Assembly (NCBI GenBank): GCA_944323675.1
Contig: CALUTK010000003.1
Location: 1 to 48,790 of the forward strand
Direction: 5' to 3'
Length of the DNA: 48,790 nt
Origin: Candidatus Gastranaerophilales bacterium
GTDB taxonomy: Bacteria > Cyanobacteriota > Vampirovibrionia > Gastranaerophilales > Gastranaerophilaceae
Shown: positions 16,462 to 25,411 of the stretch, piece by piece
Position numbering within the stretch: position 1 is the stretch's first letter
Layout of the letters: every line of letters begins with the position of its first letter
Notes under the pieces: generated by a model
Database searches by the model: none
What the model was told of the DNA's origin: nothing
What the model saw: the letters and a program-made list of their open reading frames with translations, nothing else
Position numbers and translations under genes: made by a program

Positions 16462-17271
16462 TTAGAAGAAGAACGCTATTGCAAATATCATATCCCATAT
16501 TACAATAGCGACAAAAGACCACACAACAGCTTTAGTTGTTGCAAGTCCGACTCCTTTTGCGCCGCCTGAAGCTGTGTAGCCGCAGGCGCAGCTTATAAGA
16601 GCTATTGTACCGCCAAAAAATATTGATTTTAAAAGGCAGACGCCCAAATCTTTCATATAAAGCCCAAGCCATGCTGAATCAAAATACGCGCGGTACCCTA
16701 AATCCGTCGTAAGTGTTGTTGTGACAGCGCCTGCCAGCACTCCGGCGATTGATGCAATAACAACAACAACCGGCATCATAAGAATTCCTGATAAAACCCG
16801 CGGGACAAAAAGGTATCTGATAGGATCAACCTTTAATACTTTTAGTGCGTCAATTTGTTCCGTTACCCTCATTGTGGCAAGTTCGGAGGCAATAGAGGAA
16901 CCTATCATGGAAATTATTGCAAACCCTGACATAATTGCCCCTACTTCTCTTACGATAAGCAGTGTCATCATTAAGCCGACAAAATGTCCGCCGCCCTGCT
17001 TTACCATTTCTGAGGCAACCTGTGAGGCTACAATTATTGATGTCATCCCCACAATTGAAAGTGTAATCGGAAGCGACGTCACACCGAAGCGGTTGCATTG
17101 TTCAACAAGTTCTTTAGGTTCAATCTGCCCTGTCACCAAATACCTGAGGGTTTTAAATCCGTCTTTTACAATTTCTCCGAGAGTATCCAGAAAATCATAC
17201 AATTTTCCTGACATGCCCTTAAAAATTTTATATGTAGCGGATTGCCGCAGATATTTGCGTAAGGTACCCAT
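16462..17271 (-). CDS. mlaE: MlaE-type ABC lipid transporter permease
   Basis: 269 residues with five or six predicted membrane segments after an amphipathic N-terminus. Family landmarks include LPITLSIVGMTSIIVASQVASEM, the coupling-helix region VREVGAIMSGFAIISMIGSSIASELATMRVTEQIDALKVLKVDP, and PRVLSGILMMPVV. It is the inner-membrane partner of the ATPase encoded just downstream, together moving phospholipids across the envelope. TATAAT ends six bases before the ATG with no Shine-Dalgarno, so a leaderless mRNA is likely. The promoter lies in the 38-base gap after gatD. Confidence 0.92.
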   Translation of the reverse strand: MGTLRKYLRQSATYKIFKGMSGKLYDFLDTLGEIVKDGFKTLRYLVTGQIEPKELVEQCNRFGVTSLPITLSIVGMTSIIVASQVASEMVKQGGGHFVGLMMTLLIVREVGAIMSGFAIISMIGSSIASELATMRVTEQIDALKVLKVDPIRYLFVPRVLSGILMMPVVVVIASIAGVLAGAVTTTLTTDLGYRAYFDSAWLGLYMKDLGVCLLKSIFFGGTIALISCACGYTASGGAKGVGLATTKAVVWSFVAIVIWDMIFAIAFFF

Positions 17272-17286
17272 TCTTTGATTATACCT
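17269..17286 (-). promoter_or_regulatory. -10 giving a leaderless start for mlaE
   Basis: TATAAT (complement of 17278-17283), then six bases, then the ATG. The base before the hexamer lacks the TGn extension (AGG instead). Confidence 0.55.
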
Positions 17287-17309
17287 GAAATCGTAATTTT
17301 AAGTCAATT

Positions 17310-18044
17310 TTAATAAGGTTTGTTTATTAGAGAATTGTGAGTTGCCATTTCAATTGTGTCATCAAGAAGCTTAAGTTCAATTCGTTCTCCGTAGCGTTTT
17401 TCAAGCGCGAGTTCTATTAAATAATCCGTAAACTGCGGATTTTTAGGTAAAAATGAACCGTGGAGATATGTCCCGAAAACATTTTTATATCTGGCGCCTT
17501 CTGTTTTATCTTCTCCGTTGTTGCCGTTTCCTGTTGTAACTGTAGCAAGCGGCTGAGTATCGCCCTGAAGGTAGGTCAGCCCGCTATGGTTTTCAAAACC
17601 TACAAGAGTATCTGGTGTCAGAAAATCCGTTTTTGCTGTGACATTACCGATAAACCTTGTATCTCCGGCAACCGTATAGGCATCAAGAAGGCTTATTCCT
17701 TTTAATTTTTCTTTGTCGTGAGGCTGGTAATAGTGCCCGAAAAGCTGATAACCGCCGCAAATTCCTAAAAATACCGCCCCTTTATCTCTTTGGCCGTGAA
17801 AGAACCATTTATGCGTGAATAATTCCTCCGCAACTTCCTCCTGCTGCTTATCCTGTCCGCCGCCGATAAAATATATGTCATGCTCTTTTATATCGTCGCC
17901 TGAATGAATCTCAGTAAATTCAACCTCAATTCCGCGCCATTCGCAGCGTTTTTTTAAAGTAATTATGTTGCCGATATCGCCGTAAAGATTTAGCAATTCC
18001 GGATAAAGGTGTGCTATTGATATTTTTAAGTCTCTTTCTTCCAC
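17310..18044 (-). CDS. gatD: CobQ-like glutamine amidotransferase, GatD-type lipid II amidation subunit
   Basis: The protein resembles GatD, which supplies ammonia from glutamine to MurT for amidation of D-Glu in lipid II. From GTG at 18042-18044 it is 244 residues, the usual GatD length. Landmarks are ISIAHLYPELLNLYGDIGNI near the start, the nucleophile Cys96 in FLGICGGYQLFG, and a likely catalytic His194 in FGTYLHGSFLPKNP. A longer frame reaches 18116, but it would cross the divergent tatD promoter. TGA-TATAAT ends seven bases before the GTG, which supports this start and a leaderless message. No murT neighbour is present, so the partner must be elsewhere or the role differs. Confidence 0.8.
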   Translation of the reverse strand: MEERDLKISIAHLYPELLNLYGDIGNIITLKKRCEWRGIEVEFTEIHSGDDIKEHDIYFIGGGQDKQQEEVAEELFTHKWFFHGQRDKGAVFLGICGGYQLFGHYYQPHDKEKLKGISLLDAYTVAGDTRFIGNVTAKTDFLTPDTLVGFENHSGLTYLQGDTQPLATVTTGNGNNGEDKTEGARYKNVFGTYLHGSFLPKNPQFTDYLIELALEKRYGERIELKLLDDTIEMATHNSLINKPY

Positions 18045-18060
18045 AAGTGTGATTATATCA
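18042..18060 (-). promoter_or_regulatory. Extended -10 giving a leaderless GTG start for gatD
   Basis: TGA-TATAAT (complement of 18052-18060), seven bases, then GTG. It is set within a 15-nt palindrome, TGTGAT-TAT-ATCACA (18048-18062), which could be a regulator site. Confidence 0.6.
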
Positions 18061-18073
18061 CAAATTTTCCGTG

Positions 18074-18091
18074 TGGTATAATCATTATATG
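18074..18091 (+). promoter_or_regulatory. Extended -10 giving a leaderless start for tatD
   Basis: TGG-TATAAT (18074-18082), six bases, then the ATG at 18089, with no ribosome-binding site. It is back to back with the gatD promoter. The two -10 boxes are 19 bp apart, so each probably overlaps the other's upstream region. Confidence 0.6.
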
Positions 18092-18859
18092 AGCGAAATA
18101 TATTTAATTGATACACATTCCCACGTTGATATGATTGAGGGGTTTTGTGTTGAGGAAGTCATAAAAAATGCAAAAGAGGCAGGGGTTCAAAAGATTATAG
18201 TACCTTGCGCTTACCCGAAGGATGTCGATAAAATTTTTACCCTTGTGAATAAATACGATGAACTCTACGGGCTTTTAGGGGTTCACCCGTCGGAGGTGAA
18301 AGACTGGGACGACTCTCTTATTGATAAAATAAAAGAGTATGCAAAATCTGAAAAAGTGGTCGGAATCGGTGAAATCGGGCTGGATTACTACTGGGATAAA
18401 TCTTTTAATGACCTGCAGAAAGAGATTTTCATAAAGCAGATTAAACTCGCCAATGAGTTAAACCTGCCTGTCTGCGTGCACGATAGAGAAGCGCATAAAG
18501 ACAGTTTTGATATTTTAAAAGAGTATAATAAGGGTTCAAAAGTTGTAATGCACTGTTTTTCAGGAAGTGTAGAATTTGCCCGTGAATGTATAAAAGAGGG
18601 CTGGTATCTCGCACTCGGCGGTGTTGTAACATTTAAAAACGCAGTTAAGATGAAAGAGGTTGCCGTTGAAATTCCGCTTGACAGGCTTTTATTAGAAACC
18701 GACGCCCCTTACCTTACTCCTGTTCCGTACCGCGGGAAAGAAAATCAACCGGCTTATGTAAAATTTGCGGCAGAAGAAATCGCAAAACTCCGCGGGATCT
18801 CATTTGAAGAAGTTGCCGAGATAACATCGCATAACGCAGAGTCTGTTTACTCTATCTAA
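18089..18859 (+). CDS. tatD: TatD-family metal-dependent DNase
   Basis: The 256-residue TIM-barrel hydrolase has the metal ligands of the TatD family: THSHVD (H10, H12), GIGEIGLDYYW, the His of VCVHDREAH, HCFSG and the C-terminal ETDAPYLTPVPYRGKENQPAYV. Family members are Mg-dependent 3'-5' DNases or RNases linked to DNA repair and, in some bacteria, D-tyrosyl-tRNA deacylation. A longer frame begins at 18071, but the ATG at 18089 matches the family start and sits six bases after an extended -10. The tlyA gene follows 45 bases later with its own promoter-like element. Confidence 0.92.
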   Translation: MSEIYLIDTHSHVDMIEGFCVEEVIKNAKEAGVQKIIVPCAYPKDVDKIFTLVNKYDELYGLLGVHPSEVKDWDDSLIDKIKEYAKSEKVVGIGEIGLDYYWDKSFNDLQKEIFIKQIKLANELNLPVCVHDREAHKDSFDILKEYNKGSKVVMHCFSGSVEFARECIKEGWYLALGGVVTFKNAVKMKEVAVEIPLDRLLLETDAPYLTPVPYRGKENQPAYVKFAAEEIAKLRGISFEEVAEITSHNAESVYSI

Positions 18860-18889
18860 TATTTTAGGCTGGAAAAAATAGCGTTAGTA

Positions 18890-18907
18890 TGATATTTTAG
18901 AAATATG
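18890..18907 (+). promoter_or_regulatory. Extended -10 giving a leaderless start for tlyA
   Basis: TGA-TATTTT (18890-18898), six bases, then the ATG at 18905. No ribosome-binding site is present. The hexamer is weaker than TATAAT. Confidence 0.5.
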
Positions 18908-19717
18908 AAAAAGGAAAGACTGGATAAATATCTTGTAGATTTGGGCTACTTTGAAACTAAAAGCAAGGCGGCATCTGCAATTCTTGCAGGACACGTGAAA
19001 ATTAACGATGAATATATTACAAAGGCTGGATTCCAAATCTCACCGGACAAAGAATATGAGATAATTGTAAAATCAATGCCATTTGTCTCACGCGGCGGGT
19101 TTAAGCTTAAAAAAGCCCTTGATACTTTCCCCGTACAGGTGGAAGGACGGATTTGTTTTGATGCCGGAGCTTCAACCGGCGGGTTTACGGATTGTCTTTT
19201 GCAAAACGGGGCTAAATTTGTTTATGCGGTTGATGTCGGATACGGACAATTAAATTGGAAAATACGTGCTGATAAAAGAGTTAAACCTATAGAACGTACT
19301 AATCTCAAAATATGTTCATTTGAAGATATTTATGCGCAGGAGGAGCCTGTTGCGGATTTACTCGTGAGCGACTTATCTTTTATTTCTCTGACAAAAGTTC
19401 TCTCAAATTTGAAAACGCTTCTTAACCCTGAATTTCATGAAATGATTTGTCTTATAAAGCCGCAGTTTGAGGCAGGAAAAGATAAGGTTGAAAAAGGCGG
19501 AGTTGTCAAAAATAAGAAAACCCACAGAGAAGTTATTGAAAATGTTATCGCTTGCGCCCTGCAGCTGGGGTATTCTATAAAGGGGCTTACATATTCCTCA
19601 ATTAAGGGGCCATCCGGTAATATTGAATACCTCGTCTGGCTGACTACCGAAAAAGACGGTATTGATATTGATATACCTGAAATTATTGATACTGCATTTG
19701 ATGTATTAAATACGTAA
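18905..19717 (+). CDS. tlyA: TlyA-family rRNA 2'-O-methyltransferase (S4 + FtsJ-like)
   Basis: The 270 residues contain an N-terminal S4 RNA-binding domain (ERLDKYLVDLGYFETKSKAASAI, about 1-60) and a Rossmann methyltransferase domain. The latter has the SAM motif CFDAGASTGGFTDCLL (near 86-101), VSDLSFISLT and CLIKPQFEAGKDKVEKGGVV, with the Lys and Asp residues of the K-D-K-E catalytic set. TlyA enzymes methylate cytidines in 16S and 23S rRNA and affect capreomycin sensitivity. They were once called haemolysins, but the fold shows an RNA methyltransferase. It converges on the minus-strand orphan ending at 19735, and the 17-base gap contains no clear terminator. Confidence 0.92.
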   Translation: MKKERLDKYLVDLGYFETKSKAASAILAGHVKINDEYITKAGFQISPDKEYEIIVKSMPFVSRGGFKLKKALDTFPVQVEGRICFDAGASTGGFTDCLLQNGAKFVYAVDVGYGQLNWKIRADKRVKPIERTNLKICSFEDIYAQEEPVADLLVSDLSFISLTKVLSNLKTLLNPEFHEMICLIKPQFEAGKDKVEKGGVVKNKKTHREVIENVIACALQLGYSIKGLTYSSIKGPSGNIEYLVWLTTEKDGIDIDIPEIIDTAFDVLNT

Positions 19718-19734
19718 AAGCTAATTGGAATCGT

Positions 19735-20151
19735 TTATTCCGGTTTTACCTGAGTCAGCGGGGAGGATACGTTTAAATCAATATATTTGAAAGTGTTGGC
19801 TACAATTCCCGGCGCAAAGTAATAATTTCCGTCGGTTGGTGTAATTTTAAGCATACTTTTTTGCGTCCCGAGTTTTACTATGCTTGCCAGAAATTCTTTG
19901 CCTACTGCTTTAAAAAGAATGTACCCCGTCTTTGATTGAAGTTCCAGCACCTCAAAACGGTTTGCATTTATTGCGCCTACAGTAAGGTAGTATAATTTCT
20001 CAGGCGGCAGGTTATATTGTTTTGTGCAGTCCGCAAATTCTACGTTTTGCGGTGTTATAAGGGCACTCAATGTTGATTCTTCAGCTTTTGTATTTGCGCC
20101 GAAGCTTAATATACAAATTATCAGTATTAAAATATATTTTATTCTTTCCAT
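19735..20151 (-). CDS. Secreted orphan protein
   Basis: I do not recognise it. The 138 residues begin with a typical signal peptide (KYILILIICILSFGANTKAE, cleavage probably after the Ala of TKA). A mature part of about 115 residues has alternating hydrophobic strands (KLYYLTVGAINANRFEVLELQSK, GYILFKAVGKEFLASIVKL), suggesting a small beta-rich domain. Its start overlaps the end of polA by 13 bases, so it is translationally coupled to polA, an unusual partner for a secreted protein. No catalytic motif is seen. Confidence 0.65.
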   Translation of the reverse strand: MERIKYILILIICILSFGANTKAEESTLSALITPQNVEFADCTKQYNLPPEKLYYLTVGAINANRFEVLELQSKTGYILFKAVGKEFLASIVKLGTQKSMLKITPTDGNYYFAPGIVANTFKYIDLNVSSPLTQVKPE

Positions 20152-22997
20152 GTATCACCTGTATTTATGTCAACCACAAGAGGAACCTCTAAAGGCTGAT
20201 TTAGTTCCATTGATTCACGTATTAAATTCTTTACGGTTTCTAATTCATTTTTATCAACTTCTACCACAAGTTCATCGTGAACCTGCATTATCATTTGAGA
20301 TTTTAATTTGTGTTCTTTTAATTTTTTCGCAAAATCTATCATTGCTATTTTGATTAAGTCAGCGGCAGTTCCCTGCATAGGCTGATTTATTGCGGCGCGT
20401 TTTGCAAATTCTCTTATCATAGTATTTGAACTGTGCAGTTCCTCTTTCAGATATCTTTTTCTTCCGAAAATGGTTTCTACAAATCCTACCTCTTCTGCCT
20501 GTAATACTGTTGCTTCCATATATGCTTTTATTCTCGGGTATGTTGCAAAATACTTATTGATAAAATTTTCTGCTTCCTGATTAGATATATTTAAGTTTTT
20601 AGCAAGACCGTATTTTGTTTGACCGTATATAATGCCGAAATTTACAGCCTTTGCTTTATATCTCATCTCTTTAGTAACTTTTTCAATAGGCACTTCAAAG
20701 ACTTTTGAGGCTGTCAGGGTATGAACATCAATCCCGGAATTAAACGCCTCTATAAGATGTTTATCTTTTGATATGTGCGCGAGAAGCCGTAGTTCAATCT
20801 GAGAATAGTCTGCCGATAAAATTACGGATTTTTCCTTATCTGCAGGAACAAATGCCGCACGGATTTTACTTCCTTCTTCTGTTCGAACCGGAATATTTTG
20901 TAAATTAGGGTTTGAAGAAGAAAGTCTGCCTGTTGCTGTGATGGTCTGATTGTAGGTTGTGTGAATCCTTCCGTCTTTATCTATAAGCATTTGCAGTGCA
21001 TCTGTGTAGGTTGATTTTAATTTTGTATATCTTCTGTATTCTAAGATTAATCGCGCAATTTCATACTCGGCTGCCAGCTCTTCCAGAATTTCCGCACTGG
21101 TTGAATAATGACCTTTTATTCTTTTTTTCTTGCTTTTTAGCCCCAATTTCTCAAACAGAATCTCTCCTACCTGCCGCGGAGAATTTATATTAAATCCGCA
21201 GTCTGCTTCATCATATATTTTCTTTTCGATTTTGCGTAAATGAGTATCCATATTATCAGATAATTTCCCGAGGTAGACTGTATCAACGGATACACCTGTA
21301 TATTCCATTTCAGATAAAACTTTTGCTATTGGTACTTCTATTTCATAAAGCACTTTAAGTTCATCATTATCAAGATTTTTTAACCAAAATTTTGTAAGTT
21401 CTATAATGGTTGCAGTTTCATCCGCTGTGTGTGAAAGTACATTATTTATGTCAGCATCTTCAATCGATATTCTTTTCTTTTTATTTTTTTCATACGGTGC
21501 AAATTCACATATCGCATGGTCAAGATGCTCCATACTCTGTATGTCCAATTCATGTTTTCTTGAAGGATTTTTAATATAACTTGCAAGCTGTACATCGAAA
21601 ATGACCCCTTCAATTAGAATTCCGTGTGTTTTTAATATGTTATACTGAGGTTTTGAATCGTACGTTAATTTTTTTATTTCAGGATTTTCAAAAACCGGTT
21701 TTAATATTTTTAATACATCCGCAGTATTTAGCTGATTTACAATCGTCGAATGCTTAAGCGGAATATAGTAAATTTCACTTGAAGAATCCTTTTCGGTAGT
21801 CAAATGACCTTCTTTTATTGTCAAACCTCTATTTATTCCGAAAGTAATTCCTGTTATGGAACTTTCAATTACGCTGTGAATCTGAGCTTTTATGTCGAAT
21901 GTTATTACTGTTTGTTTCTCAAGTTCTTTCACGAGATTGTCAAAATCAACGTTATCAGTGATAAGTTTCTTTGAATAATTCAATTCGGTTTGATTGATTT
22001 CTGATTGCACTGCCTGTGAGAAAATTCCAAGCTGTAACTGCCCGTTTGGTGCGGCCGTTGATGTGGTAGAAATTTCATTTTGCGGTAAAACAGCTTCTTT
22101 ATTAAATGAGGTTAAAATATCATTAATATTTTTTATGTAGCTGTAAAACTGCATGTGTTTGAGAAATTCCGTAACTTTTTTTATATCAGGAAGTTCTACA
22201 ACTGCATTATCAAAATCAAAATTGATATCCAGATTTCTTATAATTGTTGCAAGATACTGGCTTAAACGTGCATCTTCCACGCCTGCGCAGAGTTTTTCTT
22301 TTAATGCTTTTTCCGGAATTTCTTCGCGGTGTTCCAGAACTTCATCAAGAGTATAGTATCTTGAGAGAAGTTTTTGAGCCATTTTTTCACCGATTCCCCT
22401 GACTCCGGGGATGCAATCGGAGGCATCGCCTCTGAGCGCTTTATATGCGATTACCTGATCCGGATAAACCCCTATTTTATCGTGGATTGTATTCCAGTTG
22501 TATTCAATCAATTCCCCTTTTGAAGGCAGTATAACTTTTACACAGCCAGATTTATCCACAAGCTGAAATGCGTCCTGATCCCCTGTCAGTATAAGTACTT
22601 TATGCCCGAGTTCACACGCTTTTTTAGAAATAGTTCCGATGACATCATCCGCTTCAAACCCTTCTTTTGTATAAATAGGAATGCTGAATGCTTTTAATCC
22701 TTCATATATCAATCCCATCTGAATACGCATATTATCAGGCATAGCTTCCCTGTTGCTTTTGTATTCAGGATATTTTTCTGTTCTGAAAGTTTGATGGCTG
22801 ACATCAAATGCTACAGCAATGGCATCCGCTTTTAGATTAGGGTTTTTTAAAAGGTCAAATATGGCTTTGAAAAATCCATATACAGCCCACGTGGGTGTGC
22901 CTTCTGTCGTTTTCATGTTTGTTCTTTCCAGTGCAAAATATTGTCTAAAAGCCAATGCGTGACCATCTATTAATATTAAAGTTTTTTCATTTCCCAT
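20139..22997 (-). CDS. polA: DNA polymerase I
   Basis: 952 residues with three regions. The N-terminal 5'-3' nuclease (about 1-290) is intact, with GFEADDVIGTI and LTGDQDAFQLV plus a helix-hairpin-helix (GVRGIGEKMAQKLL). The C-terminal polymerase has motif A LSADYSQIELRLLAHIS, motif B RYKAKAVNFGIIYG and motif C MQVHDELVVEV. The middle 3'-5' exonuclease domain looks inactive: the Exo I DxE site reads FDIKAQ, and the Exo III YxxxD region reads HTADETA. The enzyme fills gaps and removes primers. AGGA precedes the ATG. The secreted orphan is coupled downstream. Confidence 0.95.
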   Translation of the reverse strand: MGNEKTLILIDGHALAFRQYFALERTNMKTTEGTPTWAVYGFFKAIFDLLKNPNLKADAIAVAFDVSHQTFRTEKYPEYKSNREAMPDNMRIQMGLIYEGLKAFSIPIYTKEGFEADDVIGTISKKACELGHKVLILTGDQDAFQLVDKSGCVKVILPSKGELIEYNWNTIHDKIGVYPDQVIAYKALRGDASDCIPGVRGIGEKMAQKLLSRYYTLDEVLEHREEIPEKALKEKLCAGVEDARLSQYLATIIRNLDINFDFDNAVVELPDIKKVTEFLKHMQFYSYIKNINDILTSFNKEAVLPQNEISTTSTAAPNGQLQLGIFSQAVQSEINQTELNYSKKLITDNVDFDNLVKELEKQTVITFDIKAQIHSVIESSITGITFGINRGLTIKEGHLTTEKDSSSEIYYIPLKHSTIVNQLNTADVLKILKPVFENPEIKKLTYDSKPQYNILKTHGILIEGVIFDVQLASYIKNPSRKHELDIQSMEHLDHAICEFAPYEKNKKKRISIEDADINNVLSHTADETATIIELTKFWLKNLDNDELKVLYEIEVPIAKVLSEMEYTGVSVDTVYLGKLSDNMDTHLRKIEKKIYDEADCGFNINSPRQVGEILFEKLGLKSKKKRIKGHYSTSAEILEELAAEYEIARLILEYRRYTKLKSTYTDALQMLIDKDGRIHTTYNQTITATGRLSSSNPNLQNIPVRTEEGSKIRAAFVPADKEKSVILSADYSQIELRLLAHISKDKHLIEAFNSGIDVHTLTASKVFEVPIEKVTKEMRYKAKAVNFGIIYGQTKYGLAKNLNISNQEAENFINKYFATYPRIKAYMEATVLQAEEVGFVETIFGRKRYLKEELHSSNTMIREFAKRAAINQPMQGTAADLIKIAMIDFAKKLKEHKLKSQMIMQVHDELVVEVDKNELETVKNLIRESMELNQPLEVPLVVDINTGDTWKE

Positions 22998-23030
22998 ATT
23001 TAGTCCTGATATTTTGCGGATAAAAACGTT

Positions 23031-24338
23031 TTAGGCTGTAATTTCTTTTGTGCTGTCATTTTTAGTCGGCAGCTGAATCAACTCCCCCGTATTTCTGTTT
23101 TTGACCATATCAGCCGTTATTACAACCTTTCCGTTATTTTCTTTTGAAGGAACATCGTACATTACATCCAGCATAATTTCTTCAACAATGGCTCTTAATG
23201 CTCTTGCTCCGGTGTTGCGTTTCAATGCTTCCTGCGCAATTAAATCAATAGCTTCCGGCTCAAATTCCAAATCAACGCCATCCATTTCAAGTAAGCATTT
23301 ATACTGTTTTAATACAGCATTTTTAGGTTCTGTTAAAATCATTTTTAATGTTTTTTCGTTCAGCGGATCAAGAACTGCGTAGGTCGGAATACGACCGATG
23401 AATTCCGGAATAAGTCCGAATTTGAGTAAATCATCCGGCTGCAATTTTTTCAATAATTTAGCAGCGTTAGCTTCTTTTTCTGCCTGTGAGAGAGGTGCCT
23501 TTGCCCCGAATCCAACAGAACTGCCGACCTGAGCACGTCTTTCAATAATTTTTTCCAACCCTACAAACGCGCCGCCTACAATAAACAGGATATTTGAGGT
23601 ATCAACTTCAATAAATTCCTGATGCGGGTGTTTTCTGCCGCCCTGCGGAGGTACATGTGCAACCGTTCCTTCTATCATTTTCAATAATGCCTGCTGGACG
23701 CCTTCACCTGATACATCACGTGTAATTGATGTGTTTTCAGATTTTCTTGAAATCTTATCAATTTCGTCGATGTAAATAATTCCGCGCTCAGCCTTTGATG
23801 AATCGAAATCAGCATTTTGATATAAACGAAGAAGAATGTTTTCAACATCGTCTCCGACATAGCCGGCTTCGGTCAGGGTTGTTGCATCAGCAACTGCAAA
23901 CGGTACATCAAGCATTTTCGCTAACGTCTGTGCCAGAAGAGTTTTACCTGAACCGGTAGGCCCGACCAGAAGAATATTTGATTTTTGAATTTCAACATTG
24001 TTTTTGAGGTCTGCAGATTTGTTGTGTTTTAATCTTTTATAGTGATTATAAACAGCAACAGCAAGAACTTTTTTAGCATCATCCTGACCGATTATGTACT
24101 GGTCAAGATAAGCTTTGATTTCATGCGGTTTTGGAATCGGTTTTTCAGCATTGATTTCATCGGATTTTTCTCCGTCTTTTTCTTTGTTTTCAAAAAATTC
24201 TTCATCCAGAATTTCATTACAAAGTTCAACGCATTCGTCGCATATGTAGACATCAGGCCCTGCTATAAGTTTTTTTACCTGATCCTGCGATTTTCCGCAA
24301 AACGAACATTTTAATCTGCTGTCATCATGTTTTGGCAT
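23031..24338 (-). CDS. clpX: ATP-dependent Clp protease unfoldase ClpX
   Basis: The 435-residue AAA+ unfoldase has an N-terminal zinc-binding domain (C11, C14, C33, C36), Walker A GPTGSGKT, pore loop GYVGDD, Walker [10 protein letters not shown] and a C-terminal sensor 2 region ([18 protein letters not shown]). It delivers unfolded substrates to ClpP, encoded upstream. The frame can be extended by 18 codons to a GTG at 24392, but those codons ([17 protein letters not shown]) lie partly inside a tandem repeat and are not family-like, so I start at the ATG of [10 protein letters not shown]. The ribosome-binding site is weak (AAGAAGAAA). Confidence 0.95.
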   Translation of the reverse strand: MPKHDDSRLKCSFCGKSQDQVKKLIAGPDVYICDECVELCNEILDEEFFENKEKDGEKSDEINAEKPIPKPHEIKAYLDQYIIGQDDAKKVLAVAVYNHYKRLKHNKSADLKNNVEIQKSNILLVGPTGSGKTLLAQTLAKMLDVPFAVADATTLTEAGYVGDDVENILLRLYQNADFDSSKAERGIIYIDEIDKISRKSENTSITRDVSGEGVQQALLKMIEGTVAHVPPQGGRKHPHQEFIEVDTSNILFIVGGAFVGLEKIIERRAQVGSSVGFGAKAPLSQAEKEANAAKLLKKLQPDDLLKFGLIPEFIGRIPTYAVLDPLNEKTLKMILTEPKNAVLKQYKCLLEMDGVDLEFEPEAIDLIAQEALKRNTGARALRAIVEEIMLDVMYDVPSKENNGKVVITADMVKNRNTGELIQLPTKNDSTKEITA

Positions 24339-24360
24339 TTTCTTCTTTTTACCCTTTCCC

Positions 24361-24720
24361 ACGACTATTGTTACTTTTAACAGTTCCAGCACTCGTGGTG
24401 TATTTGTATTATGTTTTCAATTACCTTGAGTCTTTCCACTCGCAGTGGCTCTAACCCTTTCCCACGACTATTGTTACTTTTAACAGTTCCAGCACTCGTG
24501 GTGTATTTGTATTATATTTTCAATTACCTTGAGTCTTTCCACTCGCAGTGGTTCTAACCCTTTCCCACAACATTGGTGTCCTTTAACGGTTCCAGCGCTC
24601 GTGGTGTATTTGTATTATGTTTTCAATTACCTTGGGTCTTTCCACTCGCAGTGCCTCTAACCCTTTCCCGCAATACCCTTCTCCTTTTAACAGTTCAAGT
24701 GTATTTCGAGGTTTATTGTA
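24361..24720 (-). repeat. Tandem 103-bp repeat between clpP and clpX (about 3.5 copies)
   Basis: Three complete units of exactly 103 bp occupy 24361-24463, 24464-24566 and 24567-24669, followed by about 50 bp of a degraded fourth unit. Units 1 and 2 differ at two positions; unit 3 is more diverged. Each contains CCACT-GCG-AGTGG, a short perfect hairpin, and a CACGAGTGCTGG segment. It fills most of the 443-base clpP-clpX gap and ends about 22 bases before the clpX ATG. No gene lies in it; the plus-strand frame over 24573-24857 is an artefact of the units. Confidence 0.9.
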
Positions 24721-24781
24721 TCACATTATTAAGCTTTTCGAACTCACCTACACGCAGTAATTTTTCTATTTCCTGCGATTC

Positions 24782-25372
24782 TTACTTAATTCCGTCACGG
24801 GTTACGATTTTATCAATCATACCGTATTCAAGTGCTTCCGATGGCGTCATAATGTAATCTCTATCAGTATCTTTTTCAATCTTTTTGATAGACTGACCGG
24901 TATTAGAAGCCAGGATTTCATTTAAAGATTTTTTGATTCTGATAATTTCTGCTGCCTGAATTTCAATATCAGTAGCCTGACCCTGAGCGCCGCCGAGAGG
25001 CTGGTGGATGAGTACTCTTGAATGAGGCAGAGCCAATCTCTTGCCCTTTGCTCCGGAAGAAAGGAGAAATGCACCCATAGAAGCGGCCTGTCCTAAGCAA
25101 ATTGTTGAAACATCCGCTCTTATGTGCTGCATTGTATCATAGATTGCAAAACCTGCAGTAACACTGCCGCCCGGGCTGTTGATATATAACATGATATCTT
25201 TTTCCGGGTTTTCGCTGTCCAGCAATAACATCTGAGCTACAACCAGGTTCGCTACCATATCATCTATCGGTGTCCCCAAAAAGATGATTCTTTCTCTCAA
25301 TAATCTTGAGAAAATATCAAAGGAACGTTCGCCTCTGCTGGATTGTTCAATTACTACAGGTACAAAACTCAT
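24782..25372 (-). CDS. clpP: ATP-dependent Clp protease proteolytic subunit
   Basis: 196 residues with the complete serine-protease triad at the usual numbers: Ser98 in [11 protein letters not shown], His123 in [10 protein letters not shown] and Asp172 in DTDRDYIM. The N-terminal axial loop ([22 protein letters not shown]) is typical. ClpP forms a double heptamer and degrades substrates fed by ClpX. AAGGGA precedes the ATG. The order tig-clpP-clpX matches many bacteria, but here the tandem repeat separates clpP from clpX. Confidence 0.97.
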   Translation of the reverse strand: MSFVPVVIEQSSRGERSFDIFSRLLRERIIFLGTPIDDMVANLVVAQMLLLDSENPEKDIMLYINSPGGSVTAGFAIYDTMQHIRADVSTICLGQAASMGAFLLSSGAKGKRLALPHSRVLIHQPLGGAQGQATDIEIQAAEIIRIKKSLNEILASNTGQSIKKIEKDTDRDYIMTPSEALEYGMIDKIVTRDGIK

Positions 25373-25411
25373 GATTTAATTTCCCTTTCTTATTTCATTA
25401 TAATTTTTGTC

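Noticed and set aside
18048-18062. TGTGAT-TAT-ATCACA as a CRP site
   Set aside because: The inner spacing is five bases between TGTGA and TCACA, one fewer than the CRP consensus, and no crp gene is in view. Much of the symmetry comes from the -10 box.
24361-24669. The clpP-clpX tandem units as a CRISPR array
   Set aside because: The units are contiguous 103-bp copies without unique spacers between short repeats, and no cas gene is near.
24573-24857. 94-residue plus-strand frame over the tandem repeat and the clpP end
   Set aside because: Antisense to clpP and the repeat, with no start signal.
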